The notes: generated by a model from the letters alone, not told the origin. A DNA stretch of 64,000 nucleotides from Piezodorus guildinii (GCA_023052935.1 CM041292.1:196656299-196720298); one strand, 5' to 3'; shown: positions 31,741-43,069, counted from the stretch's first letter. Numbers and translations are program-made.

Positions 31741-32787
31741 AGCTGTGAAAATATTTAAATAAATTTTATTAACATGATAAATATTTAAATTATAATTATC
31801 TCTTCCATTTGCGCGACAGGCTCTGTAGGAATTTAGCTTCCTCGTATGCCACACTACAATTTGGTTACACCACGCCTTGCTTGTTGAGTGGTCACTAGTT
31901 GCCCAGGAGGTGGCGCTGAGTGTATCCCCATTTTATGATAAGCTTTGAAAAGGCCGAGTGGAAAACTCGGATTCGAACTTACAACCTTTCGTTCAGTGAA
32001 CTTAGCCTTCAGCCTCAGACACCCCTATATTAATAATCACATCATGAATTATAAAATATCAAAAATATACCGATATCTATATTAAATTGATACTTAAAGC
32101 TTAAATATTTATAACATTTTTATCATACACTATTATCTACTTATTAGAATCTATTTTCTTTACCTTATTTGTTTCAGATTTATCTTAGCAAAGCTGGTTT
32201 TAGTATTTTTATTTCGCAACAGATATTTTTCCATTATGGCAATAATTTTCAAAAGTTTCTAAATTCTTTTAGGAAAATTTATAGGAAGAGATTTAATTTA
32301 ATTCTTTCACCAAATTAAATATTGAAACAATTTTTTTTTTTCTAAAGGAATAAATTAAAATTTATTTTAAATATCCCCTTGAAATAGTATCTTGAATTGT
32401 TTTTATAACATTAATTATTACGTCATAGAAGGAAATGTTTTAATTAAATTTGGAATGAAGTTAAATACACACTTAGTACCTATAAATATGATATTATAGT
32501 TTTTATTTTACGGGCAATAAATAAATCAGGTGATGGCGCTAATAATACGCTTGGTGTTGTAGGCATACCTATATTTCATTATTCAAGTTAACTCCAATAC
32601 AATTCTACAAATATATAAAAAAAATCCGATAGTTTCTTTCAGAAATAAGCCGCAAATTCCAAAAGCCGCGTTGCCGTGAGAATAGAGAAGACGAGGACAA
32701 TATTTTTTTTTTAATAATAAGCCTATTCAACAAATGAGATAGGTTTTTTAATTGTTAATTTTAAAAATCTTCTAATGCGATTTCCAC
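31741..32787. other. Mostly AT-rich, nothing assigned
   Basis: A G+C-richer patch at 31,800-32,030 contains 'GAAAACTCGGATTCGAACTT', which has a B-box-like core (GGATTCGAA) but no clear SINE around it. Confidence 0.4.
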
Positions 32788-33063
32788 TGTTATAGTGGCT
32801 AGTAGCATAACAGCTTTCTATGCGCAAGATCAAGGGTTCAAACCTGCAGATGGCTCTAGAATTTTTCAATACAATTAAAGAATCGTTAGTTGAAGCGCCT
32901 TTCGGAGGGTTTACATCCACACACGTCAAGGTGTTCCCGAGCCTGTGCGATGTCAGGTAGTCGCTAAAGATCCCTATACTAATAAAACCTGGATAGGCAA
33001 AATTTAGTACTCTCCCCCATAGTATCGTCCGAATATTAGCACAAAGTGACGTTAAATGAATAA
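32788..33063 (+). mobile_element. tRNA-derived SINE, diverged copy
   Basis: Head TTATAGTGGCTAGTAGCATA with B-box-like GGGTTCAAACC. Body blocks GAGCCTGTGCGATGTCAGGT, AAAACCTGGATAGGCAAAAT and AAAGTGACGTTAAATGAATA are in the same order as in 22,490-22,773. Confidence 0.85.
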
Positions 33064-33810
33064 GTATACAAAATCTTTATTTATAGATGTTATAAAAAAA
33101 ATAAGAAAATTAATATTGAACTCAAGAGAGTTTTTTAATATGTATAGTATAATATTAGAATATCTGAGTGGTCAATTAATCAAAAACCCAGAATAAACAT
33201 ACGCAAACAGGGCTGGAATTGGATGAAAAATGTGCTTGCTAACGATGGGACGACACCGTACTCCAAGAGAGAGGAGACATCAGAGACAGGCCCGATAACT
33301 GATAGAGAAGAGGATCCGCAAACGAGAATGTTGAGGGCTTTCCGATTTTTGCCATTATTCAAATGCTAGGAGGGGACAGAGTCGAATAACTAATGCTTTG
33401 GGCCCCACTCGCACTTGCCACCTCCCACCTCCCACCTCCCACCTTCCCCTGTCTAATTCCATATTAATTAAAGGTTCCGATGTTTGGCAAGTCAAATCCT
33501 AAACTTAATTCTGACCCGTTGCGGGACTACCATTCGTCTTGTGTATTATTCATGCAAACCTAACTCATTTCAAATTAACATGATTATAAACATTAGATTT
33601 GTATTCTGTTTTATTTGCACATTCAACATCGTTCTATATAAATGCTTTCATTAGCTTTTGTAGTGTAATGTAACTAAAATATTTTGAGGAGGAAACACAA
33701 ATAAAATTGACCGATACAATAATTTTTAAAGAGATTTATTTATCTGTGTAATATGCTTTATAATTATGATGTGCAAACATTTTGAAAAAAATGAATAATA
33801 AGTAAAAAAA
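33064..33810. other. No gene; short CCCACCT microsatellite inside
   Basis: CCACCTC repeats about four times at 33,418-33,445. The remainder is unassigned. Confidence 0.5.
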
Positions 33811-34744
33811 TTGGGTTTTGTCAGATGAAATGTCCGTTTTCAAGGCAAAGTATTTTTATTAAAAATACGATATGAAAACAAGATAATTTTATTCGAAGTA
33901 TTTACCTTCTTTTTCTACAATTTTTTTCCCAACGTGACACCAACTTTTTTATCCCTGAACTGAAAAACTCTGAGCTTTGAATTGAAACAATATCTGAAAA
34001 CGCAATTTTCACTAGGTCATCATTTTCAAAAATGTTTCCTTTGACGAAGTTGTCTAAATTCCTGAACAGGTGGTAATCTGTTGGAGACAAGTCAGGAGAA
34101 TATGGTGGGTGCGGAAGAACTTCGTAGCCCAGTTCTTTCAATTTTTGCACCGTATGTTTCTAAACATGGGTCATGCTGCAGCTCAGTGAGATCATGAGAT
34201 ACCCATGTATCGAGCTTTTTTACTTTCCCAATACACTTTAAATGTCTGGAAACGGTAGATGCACTTGCATTCAGTTGTGTTGAGAATCTTTTAACTGTTT
34301 GGTAGAAGTTTCCTTTTACTGTATGTTTGGGGACATCGTTGTCTATTACGGACGGAGGTCTTCCTCGAGGCAAGTTTTTCAGTAGGTATCCCCATCTGAA
34401 AACTTAGCAAACCAACGGCAAATGGTCCGTTCATTAACACTCCCTTCCCAAAACGCCTTACAAACATTCCTAGCGGCCTCAACTGCTGAATAGCCGAGTT
34501 TAAACTTGTACAAAAATATTACTCGAAAATCGCGTGTTTCCATGTTCATATTTGGAGGTATACTAAAAAGTGGGTAACTTAGTGGGGAGCTAATGTTTAT
34601 AATACAAAGGTAGAGGATTAGTAACTGTTTACTTTAAATATGTACTTTAACTTTAAACATTCGGAAGAAAACAACAGAGACCTGCAAAATCCTTTGGGTA
34701 TTTCAGAAACTATAAAAACGGACATTTCATGTGAAACAACCCAA
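33811..34744 (-). mobile_element. Internally deleted mariner with both terminal repeats
   Basis: 30-bp terminal inverted repeats: left TTGGGTTTTGTCAGATGAAA.. (33,811-33,840), right its near-complement (34,715-34,744), differing at about three positions. The right end is followed by TA; the left has AA instead, a point change or an unusual target. The total is 934 bp, whereas complete mariners are usually ~1.3 kb, so about 350 bp of the interior is gone. Confidence 0.88.
33902..34542 (-). pseudogene. mariner transposase, catalytic core deleted
   Basis: Minus strand, from right to left. First an N-terminal start METRDFRVIFLYKFKLGYSA near 34,540 and the first helix-turn-helix (CKAFWEGSVNERTICRWFAK). 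Then PRGRPPSVIDNDVP, VKRFSTQLNASASTVSRHLK and a linker ending W-V-S-H-D-L-T-E-L. The frame then joins, after a shift near 34,160, to the end of the catalytic domain: QKLKELGYEVLPHPPYSPDL, SPTDYHLFRNLDNFVKGN, through to SRWEKNCRKRR. The segment that should hold the first two catalytic aspartates is missing; only the third (YSPDLSPTD) remains. Frameshifts lie near 34,370 and 34,160. It cannot be active but could be mobilised by a relative. Confidence 0.88.
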
Positions 34745-34828
34745 TATTAAACGATTTTTTGCAATATTTTAATTAATACAAAACTGACCATGACCCTTAT
34801 TTTCTTAGAGTAATAGTATATTATAATA

Positions 34829-35092
34829 TAACGTCACTTTATACTACTATGGTAGATCAGACGTTCCTACAATAGAAATCCTAAATTTTGCCTATCCAGG
34901 TTTAATTAGGATAGGGATCTTTAACGAGTACCTGATATCGCACAGGCTGGGAACCACATTTTAACGTTCCTTCCGAATGACGGCGTAACTAAGGATCTTT
35001 TTATCTCAAAACAAAATTATATTGCCACCTTCAGGTTTGAACCTAGAACCTTAAGCATAGAAATCTGTTATGCTAGCCACTAAACTACTGGT
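34829..35092 (-). mobile_element. tRNA-derived SINE, reverse orientation
   Basis: The plus strand shows the reversed body: AACGTCACTTTATACTACTA, AAATTTTGCCTATCCAGGTT, AGTACCTGATATCGCACAGG. It ends with a reversed head (AGGTTTGAACCT, TTATGCTAGCCACTAAACTA). It is close to the mariner's right end but not joined to it. Confidence 0.82.
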
Positions 35093-36041
35093 AACCCATT
35101 CTTAGGATAGTAAATTATAGTTTATAGAGCAGTAATGACCTCAATCAAGTACTAGATACTTAATGCGCATTTTATAATAGTTATTAAAACTTTGTTAATT
35201 TTTGGGCTATTATACTTCGTATGATATAATATATGTTTCGTATGATAGTGAAATAAAATATTCGTTTCGAATGTTTAAGGTAAATTTCGCAGAATAAAGT
35301 GGATCTAATACGTACATTCATACATAAATACATTGCGGATTTCTTCCCAAGTTTTTTTTTTTTTTTTTTTTTTTTTTTTGATGAAACATTTTTGGGCGCG
35401 ACTACTAGGTAATTGAATGCTTAGGATGACGTCACTGCAACGGAAACGCTAGTTCACTCGTTGGCTACCAGTCATATCCCCATAATAACAGTTTCCTCAC
35501 ATAAATGGCACTGTAAAGGTTATGTTGTGTGCTCTTAAAGATGTGTATGTATTTATATACCTTGCCCTTTACTAAGTACAAATATAGAAAAACCCAATAT
35601 AAAATAAAATCATTCTTGATTTATATAAAATATTAGGATCAGCATAAAATATTAAAAATATTATCAATTGACTAAAATAAAAGATAAAAACTATTCAAAT
35701 AGTATAATTTATAATAATACATTTTGAAAAAGATGTAATTAAGTGTAAATATCCTAACATAAATGGCTAATTGATTGGTTTTACTGTTTGTTCTTTATAT
35801 AGAAAGAATCAGTTACAAGCTTATTATAATGTAAACTTAACTTCCCAGCAAAGGTTATGTAAATATTAAGTTTAATTTAGTTCTTCTTTTGTTTGTTTAT
35901 TTCTGCTAAGAAACTTTATTTAAGAGGTTAACTTGATTTAAAATTATAATAAATAAATCTGTATTAATATGTAAAATACTTATGTACAAAGGTACATAGC
36001 AATTTATTATTACAAAAATTTTTTTTAAAAATTATAATAAA
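35093..36041. other. AT-rich spacer with a 30-base poly-T
   Basis: The T run is at 35,351-35,379. The higher-G+C sequence just after it (35,390-35,470) is unassigned. Confidence 0.45.
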
Positions 36042-36326
36042 GGATCATCTGTAGCATAGTAGCTAGCATAACTGCCTTCTATGGCATAGGTCCCGGGTTC
36101 CAACTTACAGGTGGTCCTTGGATTTTCAATGGGAGTAAGAAATCCTTAGTTTTGCCGTTCTTCCGGGGGACGTAAAAAGATGGTCCCGAGCCTGGGCGAT
36201 GTCAGGTACTAGTTAGAGATCCCTATCCTAATTAAACCTGAAGAAACAAAATTAGGGACTCCAGCTCTAGCATCGCCCGATTAGCCATATTTAGCATAAA
36301 GGGAATTAAATAAATAAACAAACAAA
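36042..36326 (+). mobile_element. tRNA-derived SINE, full-length copy
   Basis: It starts GGATCATCTGTAGCATAGTA, with a B-box-like region GGGTTCCAACTTAC then GTGGTCC. The body has GAGCCTGGGCGATGTCAGGT and AGCATAAAGGGAATTAAATA. It ends in TAAATAAACAAACAAAC. A short AATAAA direct repeat at the edges may be the TSD. Confidence 0.85.
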
Positions 36327-38180
36327 CACAATAAACCTAGAGTAAATATTCTACATCATATGTACAGTACATACCTACTGTAAGGCTCGCTTGTTTTTTA
36401 TTTAAACATTTTTTTTCACATTACTCCATTTAGCTATTATAGTAAAGTAACTAGATTTTTATTATCCATGACAAATAATACAAAGCTGAGAGGAGACAAA
36501 TATCTTGGTCATTATCCAATTAAGAGAGCACAATACCCAGCCCTTAAAAGCTATAAAAGGTTAGGCCGCCTAAGGCCTCCTCATAGAAGAGATCTGCAAA
36601 ATACTGCTACATATTTTCCCTTATTTACCCCTTTTTACTCATAAATAAACTCATTTTCAACGCAATGATAAATGATTTTGAAATTTATAAATTTGTTTAT
36701 GTTTTTCGTATTAATCATGTTCCAAAAAAACGAGTTTAATGGTTCCTAAATAAGAGTGAAAGTACGAAACATTTTACGCCCGTTGATTTCGAGATAAATA
36801 ATAAGAAAAATGTTTCTGACCATCCTTTAACATAATCGACTAATGACCTGGGAGAAAAGCTTCGATCTTCTTCCTATTTAGGTCCTGAGCATTTTAATGT
36901 TTCGCGTCGAAAAACTGCTGATAAATTAGAATAATTAATCTTTAACCTTTTCGTTTAAAAATGGCACAAGGATTCTTGTCGGAATAATTTAATTCAGCTA
37001 TTAAAGAATAATGATGGAAGAATATCAGCACAAATCTATGTTTTATATCTAGCTATACGAGCGGTGTAGTTAAGATAAAACCGTTCTCCTGAAGACGAGT
37101 AAGGTCTCTTCATATGTGCAGGACAAACAATGCCCGTTGCCTAGTAAAGATACAATTTTTCTAGGAAAAAGTGATATAATTTTGATTTTTAGGTACGATT
37201 GTACGATATGTACTGATCTCTTCTTAAAAAAAACAAAAAAAACAAACAAGACTTCATTCAATTTTTTTCTACATGATTCCCGTTCTGCGAAAGTGTTTAG
37301 AACACGTAACTGCCAAAATCTGATATAATGACGATAAAACGTGAAATGTCAGTTATCTCAGCAATTTAGCCCAAGTTACTTTTAGTCATAGCAGTTTTCA
37401 GTGAAATGCATCAATGCCAACTTCCTTTAATAAATATACAAAAAAACTTGTATATTCTGACAAAAATTGTTGAGAGGAAATAAGAAAGAAAAATTGTAGA
37501 CAATGAGAGTAGAAAACTAATTCTAATTTTTGTCCAAATTAGAGGGATATGAGTTTTTGAGGAAAAAGAATTTTAGAAAGAAATTCTTCTAATATATGAT
37601 TTTTCTTGTTGCTTGAAAATAATAATTATACGGAATTCCAAGCTACGTGGGAAATCAACGAAAAACCAAACACACTAAAATAGATTTAAAGTATAACACA
37701 AAATAGAACAAACTATCAATTTACATAAACAAAATTACAAAACTTTACTTAAATTAGCTATTTTGGGGCAAAAAATAACAAATATTTGGCATAAAAAAAA
37801 AATTGGCATAAAAAATAACATATTTTTGGCATAAAAAAAGTAACTTTTAGCATGAAATAGAACATACTTTTAGAAAAACACTATAAATTAAGAACGAATC
37901 ATATATCAGGGCCTTTGCAAGTCAAGAGTGCCGTGGGGAATTCCGGTGTCAAGTATATGACATTTTTTTTTCTTATGATAAACCCTAAAATTCTCTCATC
38001 TTCTTACATATTATTTAGAAATCAGATTGAGGATTGCTGAGGAGGTCAAACTTCCGACCATGACCATAGCGACGCCAGAGGATTAGATAGATTGAGAGAT
38101 TCAGGATGTATCATCTACTGTGTGAATTATCATAGGTTAAAATAATCGAGAGTGAGTCCGATTAAAAAAATGATTTAATT
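36327..38180. other. AT-rich spacer; short tandem 'TTGGCATAAAAAATAACA' units
   Basis: Between about 37,758 and 37,862 a ~28-bp unit containing TTTTGGCATAAAAAATAACA is repeated three to four times with variation. No gene is recognised in the rest. Confidence 0.5.
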
Positions 38181-38222
38181 TGGCCGAAGTTCCGGCTCAA
38201 ACTTATGAGCCACCATCAGGAC
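38181..38222 (-). ncRNA. Degenerate hammerhead ribozyme-like motif
   Basis: The minus strand reads CCTGATGG, a perfect GGCTC/GAGCC stem with loop ATAAGTTT, then GGAAC and TTCGGCC. The core is damaged: the last A of CUGAUGA is G and GAAA is GGAA. Position and spacing match the intact motif at 49,573, so this is a decayed tandem neighbour of 38,300-38,337. Confidence 0.6.
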
Positions 38223-38299
38223 ATGAGTGAGCCATGTAAATCAGAAACTGGCTCATAATTATATGTAGAGGTTAGTTGTGTTAAAGATATTTTAATTTT

Positions 38300-38337
38300 G
38301 CCGACGTTTCACATCAAACATGTGAGCTATCATCAGA
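38300..38337 (-). ncRNA. Hammerhead ribozyme motif (type I, minimal)
   Basis: The minus strand has an intact CTGATGA core box, a helix-II region (ACAT/ATGT around GTTTG), GAAAC, then the minimal helix III ACGT and a canonical GUC cleavage triplet followed by GGC. It lies ~115 bp from the degenerate copy at 38,181 on the same strand, so this is a tandem arrangement, as reported for Penelope-like elements. Confidence 0.65.
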
Positions 38338-39135
38338 GAATCAGTGAACCATGTCACTTGTTAACATAAACTGTTACAATATTATAGATGGAATAATCAG
38401 GAGTCATTCATTTTTTTTAATAATTTTATCCGAAGCTATACACATCCAAATGGAAAAAGATCGAGTACCCGTCAATCATAAAACAGACAAATAAATAATC
38501 TCTGCCTCGTATGCCAACATCTTCGGTCTCCTTAAGTTATAACTTTCTTACTTTATTGTACAATTTGCTTGGGTAATTTATATTTTATTTACTGTATATT
38601 TATCTTTTTGTTTATAACACTTCTGTTTTTTGTTATTTATTTATTTATTTTATTTTTATTATATGCCTCAAGGATCTTTTACATACATCAGATTCTAGTG
38701 TTTAAATTTTCTGTTAAAAATGTTGAGCCTTATTGTACATATATTTTGTTCTGTTTTTCCATTGTATAATTTTGTAAAACTTTTTAAAAAACAAAGATAA
38801 GCTGTAGTATTTATATTTATAGGGGAAATCCTTCAGGGTTTTTACACGAACCCCTCCCCATACTACCTATGTTTATGGTTTTCCTCAGTTAATGCTTAGA
38901 CATGACTCAGTAATGGTACGTTTATATATAATTTTTTACTTCTATATTAAAGCCTAAAGTTTTGTTTTTATGCTTATCATCATCATATTGTATATCATAT
39001 TATCATTATTTGTATCTATAATATTTGAGTATGTTGGTTTATTTTCGGTTTTATTTCAAATGTTATCATTGCCACTACATTAAAAAAAAATTCATTATCA
39101 CATTAATATGTATATCTTCTGTTCTGATGTTTGTA
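38338..39135. other. AT-rich, probably retroelement-derived
   Basis: The segment next to the minus-strand motif (38,390-38,410, 'GGAATAATCAGGAGTCATTC') is the inverse of the sequence after the plus-strand motif at 39,205-39,225, so the block is bounded by inverted Penelope-type sequence. No reading frame of a Penelope reverse transcriptase is visible between them. A hairpin-like GGGGAAATCC/GGGTTTTTAC patch lies near 38,821. Confidence 0.4.
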
Positions 39136-39175
39136 TCTCTGATGATGGCCAACAAGCTTAAGCCGAATCGTTGGC
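39136..39175 (+). ncRNA. Hammerhead motif with one core substitution
   Basis: CTGATGA is intact (39,139-39,145) and helix II is GGC..GCC. GAAA is changed to GAAT, followed by CGTTGGC. It is followed by the shared segment ACTGACTCCTGATTATTCCA also present after 49,614. Probably inactive. Confidence 0.6.
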
Positions 39176-39319
39176 AAAGTTATAAAAAAAAATTCAAAAA
39201 AATGACTGACTCCTGATTATTCCACCTATAGTATTGTAGTTTCTACAGTCGACTATATATCCTTAATATAAACTGCTACAAGAATATCAAAGCAATTTAT
39301 GGATGACGTGGCTCACTGA

Positions 39320-39361
39320 TGCCCTGACGATGGCTCTCATGTGTAAGGCGAAACGTAGGCC
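39320..39361 (+). ncRNA. Hammerhead motif, degenerate core, second of a tandem pair
   Basis: TGCC, then CTGACGA (one change from CTGATGA), a weak helix II, an intact GAAA, ACGT, triplet GUA and GGC that could pair with the upstream GCC. It lies ~185 bp after the motif at 39,136 on the same strand. Confidence 0.55.
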
Positions 39362-39849
39362 AAATTGAAATGTTTTTAACAAGGCTAATTCCTGATAATT
39401 TCTCGTTTTTAAACGCCAAAACTCCTCTCTATTCTGTTACAATCGATCTTATTTATATTGATTGCCTTTAACTTACTTCGGTGTAAAAATTATTTACTCA
39501 AGTTAATCAAGTAGTTAGGGCCTAATAGCATTACTAATTCAAAAAAGGAATCCCGGAAAGCGGGCGGAGGTGGAAGAAACAGAGCGGAGGTGTCGGAGAT
39601 GGACAAAAAGCTGTGTTAGTAAACTTGAGTTAGTAAGTTTAGTAATTAGGACTCTCTCTCTCACTGCCAACTTGCTCAGTCCATTTGGATCTCCAGAGTT
39701 TTCACTCTGCAAAAACATTCCCAAGAGGACTTATTAGTCTGGTTTGCAAATGCTCCATACATGTATGTTATTATATATGATAACATGGTTATCAACGAAA
39801 CCGTAAAGCGAATTAATTTAAATTTTTCTAATTTCCCTTGCCTACATTT
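39362..39849. other. No gene recognised
   Basis: A minus-strand 61-codon frame (39,539-39,724) has no family features. Confidence 0.4.
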
Positions 39850-39979
39850 GAAATATATAGTGAGGGATAGTATTGTCGTTAAAATTATCCAATTCGAGTT
39901 TTCACACAGTTAATACAAGTTTTAGTGCCCTCAGCGCCCAAATGACCAAGCACAAAAAAATGCTGTAAAAAACTCTTTT

Positions 39980-40275
39980 TTGTTTTTTTAAACATTTTTA
40001 TTGATATTTACAACTGTATTAATTCAAAAAAAGTACATCAAGTAAATGTGATAGTTATATAATACAATGACATGATATACATGTAGAGAAGCTTCCAATT
40101 GGAAAAACTTTTAAAATATTTTAAACTAGAAGGTCCCGGGGCCATCTACTTTTCAGACGCCTAGGAGGATTATCAGGAATTGAAGAGGAAGAACGGATGG
40201 AAACCATTGGATAAGAATAAGAATGGAGTTTGTCATGAAAGGATTGATACCTGGTCCGGGCCAAATCAGTAACAT
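39980..40275 (-). pseudogene. jockey LINE tail, nested
   Basis: The plus strand begins TTTTTTAAACATTTTTATTG, then TTACAACTGTATTAATTCAA and CCAATTGGAAAAACTTTT (the family 3' UTR). The minus-strand tail reads ..F-H-D-K-L-H-S-Y and S-S-S-S-I-P-D-N-P-P-R-R-L-K-S-R-W. It stops abruptly at about 40,275 at a dispersed sequence related to the 251-bp unit at 52 kb. Confidence 0.82.
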
Positions 40276-40330
40276 AACAGTGACAGAAATTATATATACA
40301 TTTTAAAAAGATCTTCGTCATGCAATTTAT

Positions 40331-40464
40331 GTATGTGTTTCACCATTATCATGCAGGTAATAGATTAGCCTTCAACCCTTTTTTCGTTAAATATTATGTT
40401 TTTAAAACATTAAAAAAAGCATATTAAAAAATATAAAATAGATGTATGAAATACTCTTACTAAT
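40331..40464 (-). repeat. Partial copy of the 251-bp unit found at 52.1-52.6 kb
   Basis: In reverse orientation it carries TTATCATGCAGGTAATAGAT, TTAGCCTTCAACCCTTTTTT and the TAGATGTATGAAATACTCTT block of the 52-kb tandem units. About half a unit is present between two jockey fragments. Confidence 0.75.
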
Positions 40465-41412
40465 CATTTTTTTTTATTATTTATTTATTGGAATTTACAA
40501 CTGTATAATGGAATACAACTTGTAAATCGGATGGAATATAAAAACTCATGAAAGACATGTAGAGAAGCTTCCCGATGGAAGCACTCTAAAAATATTCTAC
40601 ACTAGAGGGACTCGGGGCCATATCCTTTTCAGGAGCCTTGAAGGATTGTCAGGAATTGAAGAGGAGGAAAGGATTGAAACTAGATGAAAGGATTGGGATG
40701 GGAATGGAGTTTGTCATGAAAGGAATGGTATCTAGATCGGGCCAAATCAGCAACATACGGAACATTAAGGTCTTCATGGATAAGTTTATTCGTGACAAAG
40801 TAAGGAGCGTTGAAGATTTTACAAAGGATTTTGGATTGTAAGGATTGGATGCGGGAAGAATAGGATGGTTTAGTTTTTTTTTTTTGTTTTTTTTTATTAT
40901 TTTTATTGAGATATATTACAATTTGTTACAAAATGAACAATAATAATATTGATAAGAGACCACATTCATACTATATATACAGAAAATAATAATAATGGTC
41001 AAATTATATAAAATAGAACATAAATAAATTCATATATATACAATAAAATAATAATAATAAATAAAAAAACAAAACAAATCGAAACAAAAACCTATTATTG
41101 AGATAAATAAAAAGTTGGCAAATAAATAAACATCTTACACACAATCATAACTATATACAATTGCTAAAGGGACCCCAGCAAGCGCTTTTCCCTCAACTTG
41201 TGGAGGAAAAAGCGGAATCCAAGAGATCCCAGCGCCTCTATCTCAGCCGCATCACTGGTCTGAGCCAGTGGAGGCTGAGTTAGGGCGCTGTAGAGGATGG
41301 TTTAGTAGAGCCACAAAGCTCTACCCCGTAAGTCTAGATTAGTCTTATAATAGTCATGTAGATGAGCCTTTTGTAGTTTAGAGGAAGGTTTGACCGTTTG
41401 TCTAGTAAGTTT
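40465..41412 (-). pseudogene. jockey LINE 3' fragment split by another LINE
   Basis: The element's 3' UTR begins at about 40,470 (ATTATTTATTTATTGGAATT), the coding tail is readable in broken frames to 40,875, and the middle part resumes at 41,290-41,412 with AGTAGAGCCACAAAGCTCTA. An unrelated LINE tail interrupts it, flanked by a duplicated AGGATGGTTTAG. Many shifts and stops. Confidence 0.83.
40874..41284 (-). mobile_element. LINE tail inserted in a jockey copy, 12-bp TSD
   Basis: The target duplication AGGATGGTTTAG flanks it on both sides (about 40,862-40,873 and 41,294-41,305). The plus-strand left edge is a poly-T (minus-strand poly-A). Near the right edge the minus strand is open for ~42 codons: YSALTQPPLAQTSDAAEIEA, LGSLGFRFFLHKLREKRLLG, S-L and stop. 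This is the C-terminus of an unidentified LINE. The uninterrupted frame and clean TSD mark it as young relative to its host. Confidence 0.8.
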
Positions 41413-42732
41413 CAAATTAGCCTACAACGGTGAGTAAAAAACTCAAATTTTATATTTAGAAGCATATGTCTGAGAAGTTGGAGAAACTTTTTAAACAAAA
41501 TCGGTAACCAGAAATGCGACTTTTAAGCATTTCGAAATCTATAAATCGTCTTCTACGATTTTGGTTAAACTTGCTTTATCGATGTAAAATTAAATATTCA
41601 TTATTATTATGCAGGTTACATTCTGATTAAAATAGACTGACAGTCTGACAAGGCTCAGATGCCGAATTTTTCAAATTACTTCCTTTAACGTGCTTTTTAT
41701 TCTTTGATCAGAAAAAAAATATTCTGTTTGTTAGGGTTGATAAAGTATACGTGAATATGAGTGATAAAAGAATTTGATTGCCTACTCAACGATAAAAGTG
41801 CAGAAATATTTTTACACATTAGAATTTATATTTTCACTCATAAGAATACTATATTTATAATTATACATTTATGTGTAAGTGTATGTATAAGAAAATAAAT
41901 ATATATTTTACCATTTTGATTTTGATTAAACTAGCTGTTTCGATGTCAAATACATGATACACGCTGAGATAAAAGCCCCCACATAGCGAGACTCGAACTT
42001 TGTGATTATTTTGTTCCAATATTTTTGGTTCTCAGTTGCTAGGCAACGTGTGTTGAAAGCAACGCGCGCTAACCGCCCCCAGAACGGTACATTCACTTCA
42101 ACTCGCCATAAAATTAGGAAACCTCAAATTAAATAGAACAGAGAAATTTATTAAGTGTTTAATTTTTATCATGGCATTCCAAGACACACCACCATATACC
42201 GCACAGCAGTAGTTGAAGTGGGGAAATATTAGAGAGCTAACCAGGAGTTTTCGGGTTTATTATCGGAATTGGTAGGGAATTTGAGGTACGATGTATTCAT
42301 AATGAAATAGTCTGACAGGGCTTGAGTGCCGATATTTTACCCATCATTTTTCTAGGGTACCTTAAATTTTGTAAATTCGAAAAAAATAACCACGTGCTTT
42401 GTTAGCTTTAATAAAAAAAATTGAATTAGCAAGCTAATGAGAAAATATTTAAAAAAAAAATAAACAAACCTTACTACTAAGAATATGGTATAAGAATAGT
42501 AATATGGGCGTGTAATGTACCGTTATAAACATTTTTTATCTTAATACAGAATTTCGTGTTGGTAATAGAGAGCGGGTGACGATAATATAATAGATAGTTT
42601 AAAGAAACATATCGTTTCTATCTAAACTTACTGTAATTATTAAACATTTTTTTATCTCTACATTTGCTTAGAAGCTGTGAAATAATTTTAGCAACAGAGG
42701 CAAGTGAAATCCGTGTTACTCGCACCAGATAT

Positions 42733-43069
42733 TCTTAATGTGATAAAGCGTTGTAAATATATGTATATACTTATTTCCAAAGTGCCGTTTTATGACGCAT
42801 TTTCTTATAACATGCATTTCAATGCGATAAAGCATATAGTTAAATCTTCAGTTATAAATATATAATTTTTTTAATTAGTTAAATAAGGTGACATGTAAGG
42901 ATTTGTAAATGGTACAATAGTTGAGGATTTTGAATATGATTAATATTTCTTCTTCTCTAATACAAATATATTTGGGATGAAAGTCAAAGTAGTTTCATAT
43001 AAACAAAAGGAGCTTTTTTATACACAAGAAAGAAATATTACAATATTTTAACCACAAATTATTTTCTTT
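42733..43069. other. AT-rich spacer, nothing identified
   Basis: No supported feature. Confidence 0.5.

Larger units (their letters stand above)
39850..42732 (+). repeat. TCTGGTGC-family repeat swollen by nested insertions
   Basis: Family blocks appear in order but far apart: TATATAGTGAGGGATAGTAT (39,857) and GTGCCCTCAGCGCCCAAATG (39,929), then insertions. They resume at about 41,413 with ATTTTATATTTAGAAGCATA and CTTTATCGATGTAAAATTAA. Another insertion or divergent segment occupies ~41,945-42,290. The copy then continues GAAATAGTCTGACAGGGCTT (42,303) to the end GTGAAATCCGTGTTACTCGC and ACCAGATATT (42,732). The original element was about 1 kb; the rest is later insertion. Confidence 0.68.

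Noticed and set aside
31960..32000. tRNA gene candidate from GGATTCGAACTT
   Set aside because: Only a B-box-like core. No acceptor, D or anticodon stems could be drawn around it.
37758..37862. CRISPR-like short repeats (TTGGCATAAAAAATAACA)
   Set aside because: The units are contiguous and imperfect with no unique spacers, and the context is eukaryotic; this is a simple tandem repeat.
38569..38769. 66-codon frame with predicted membrane-like segments
   Set aside because: Pure consequence of a T-rich stretch next to Penelope-type sequence.
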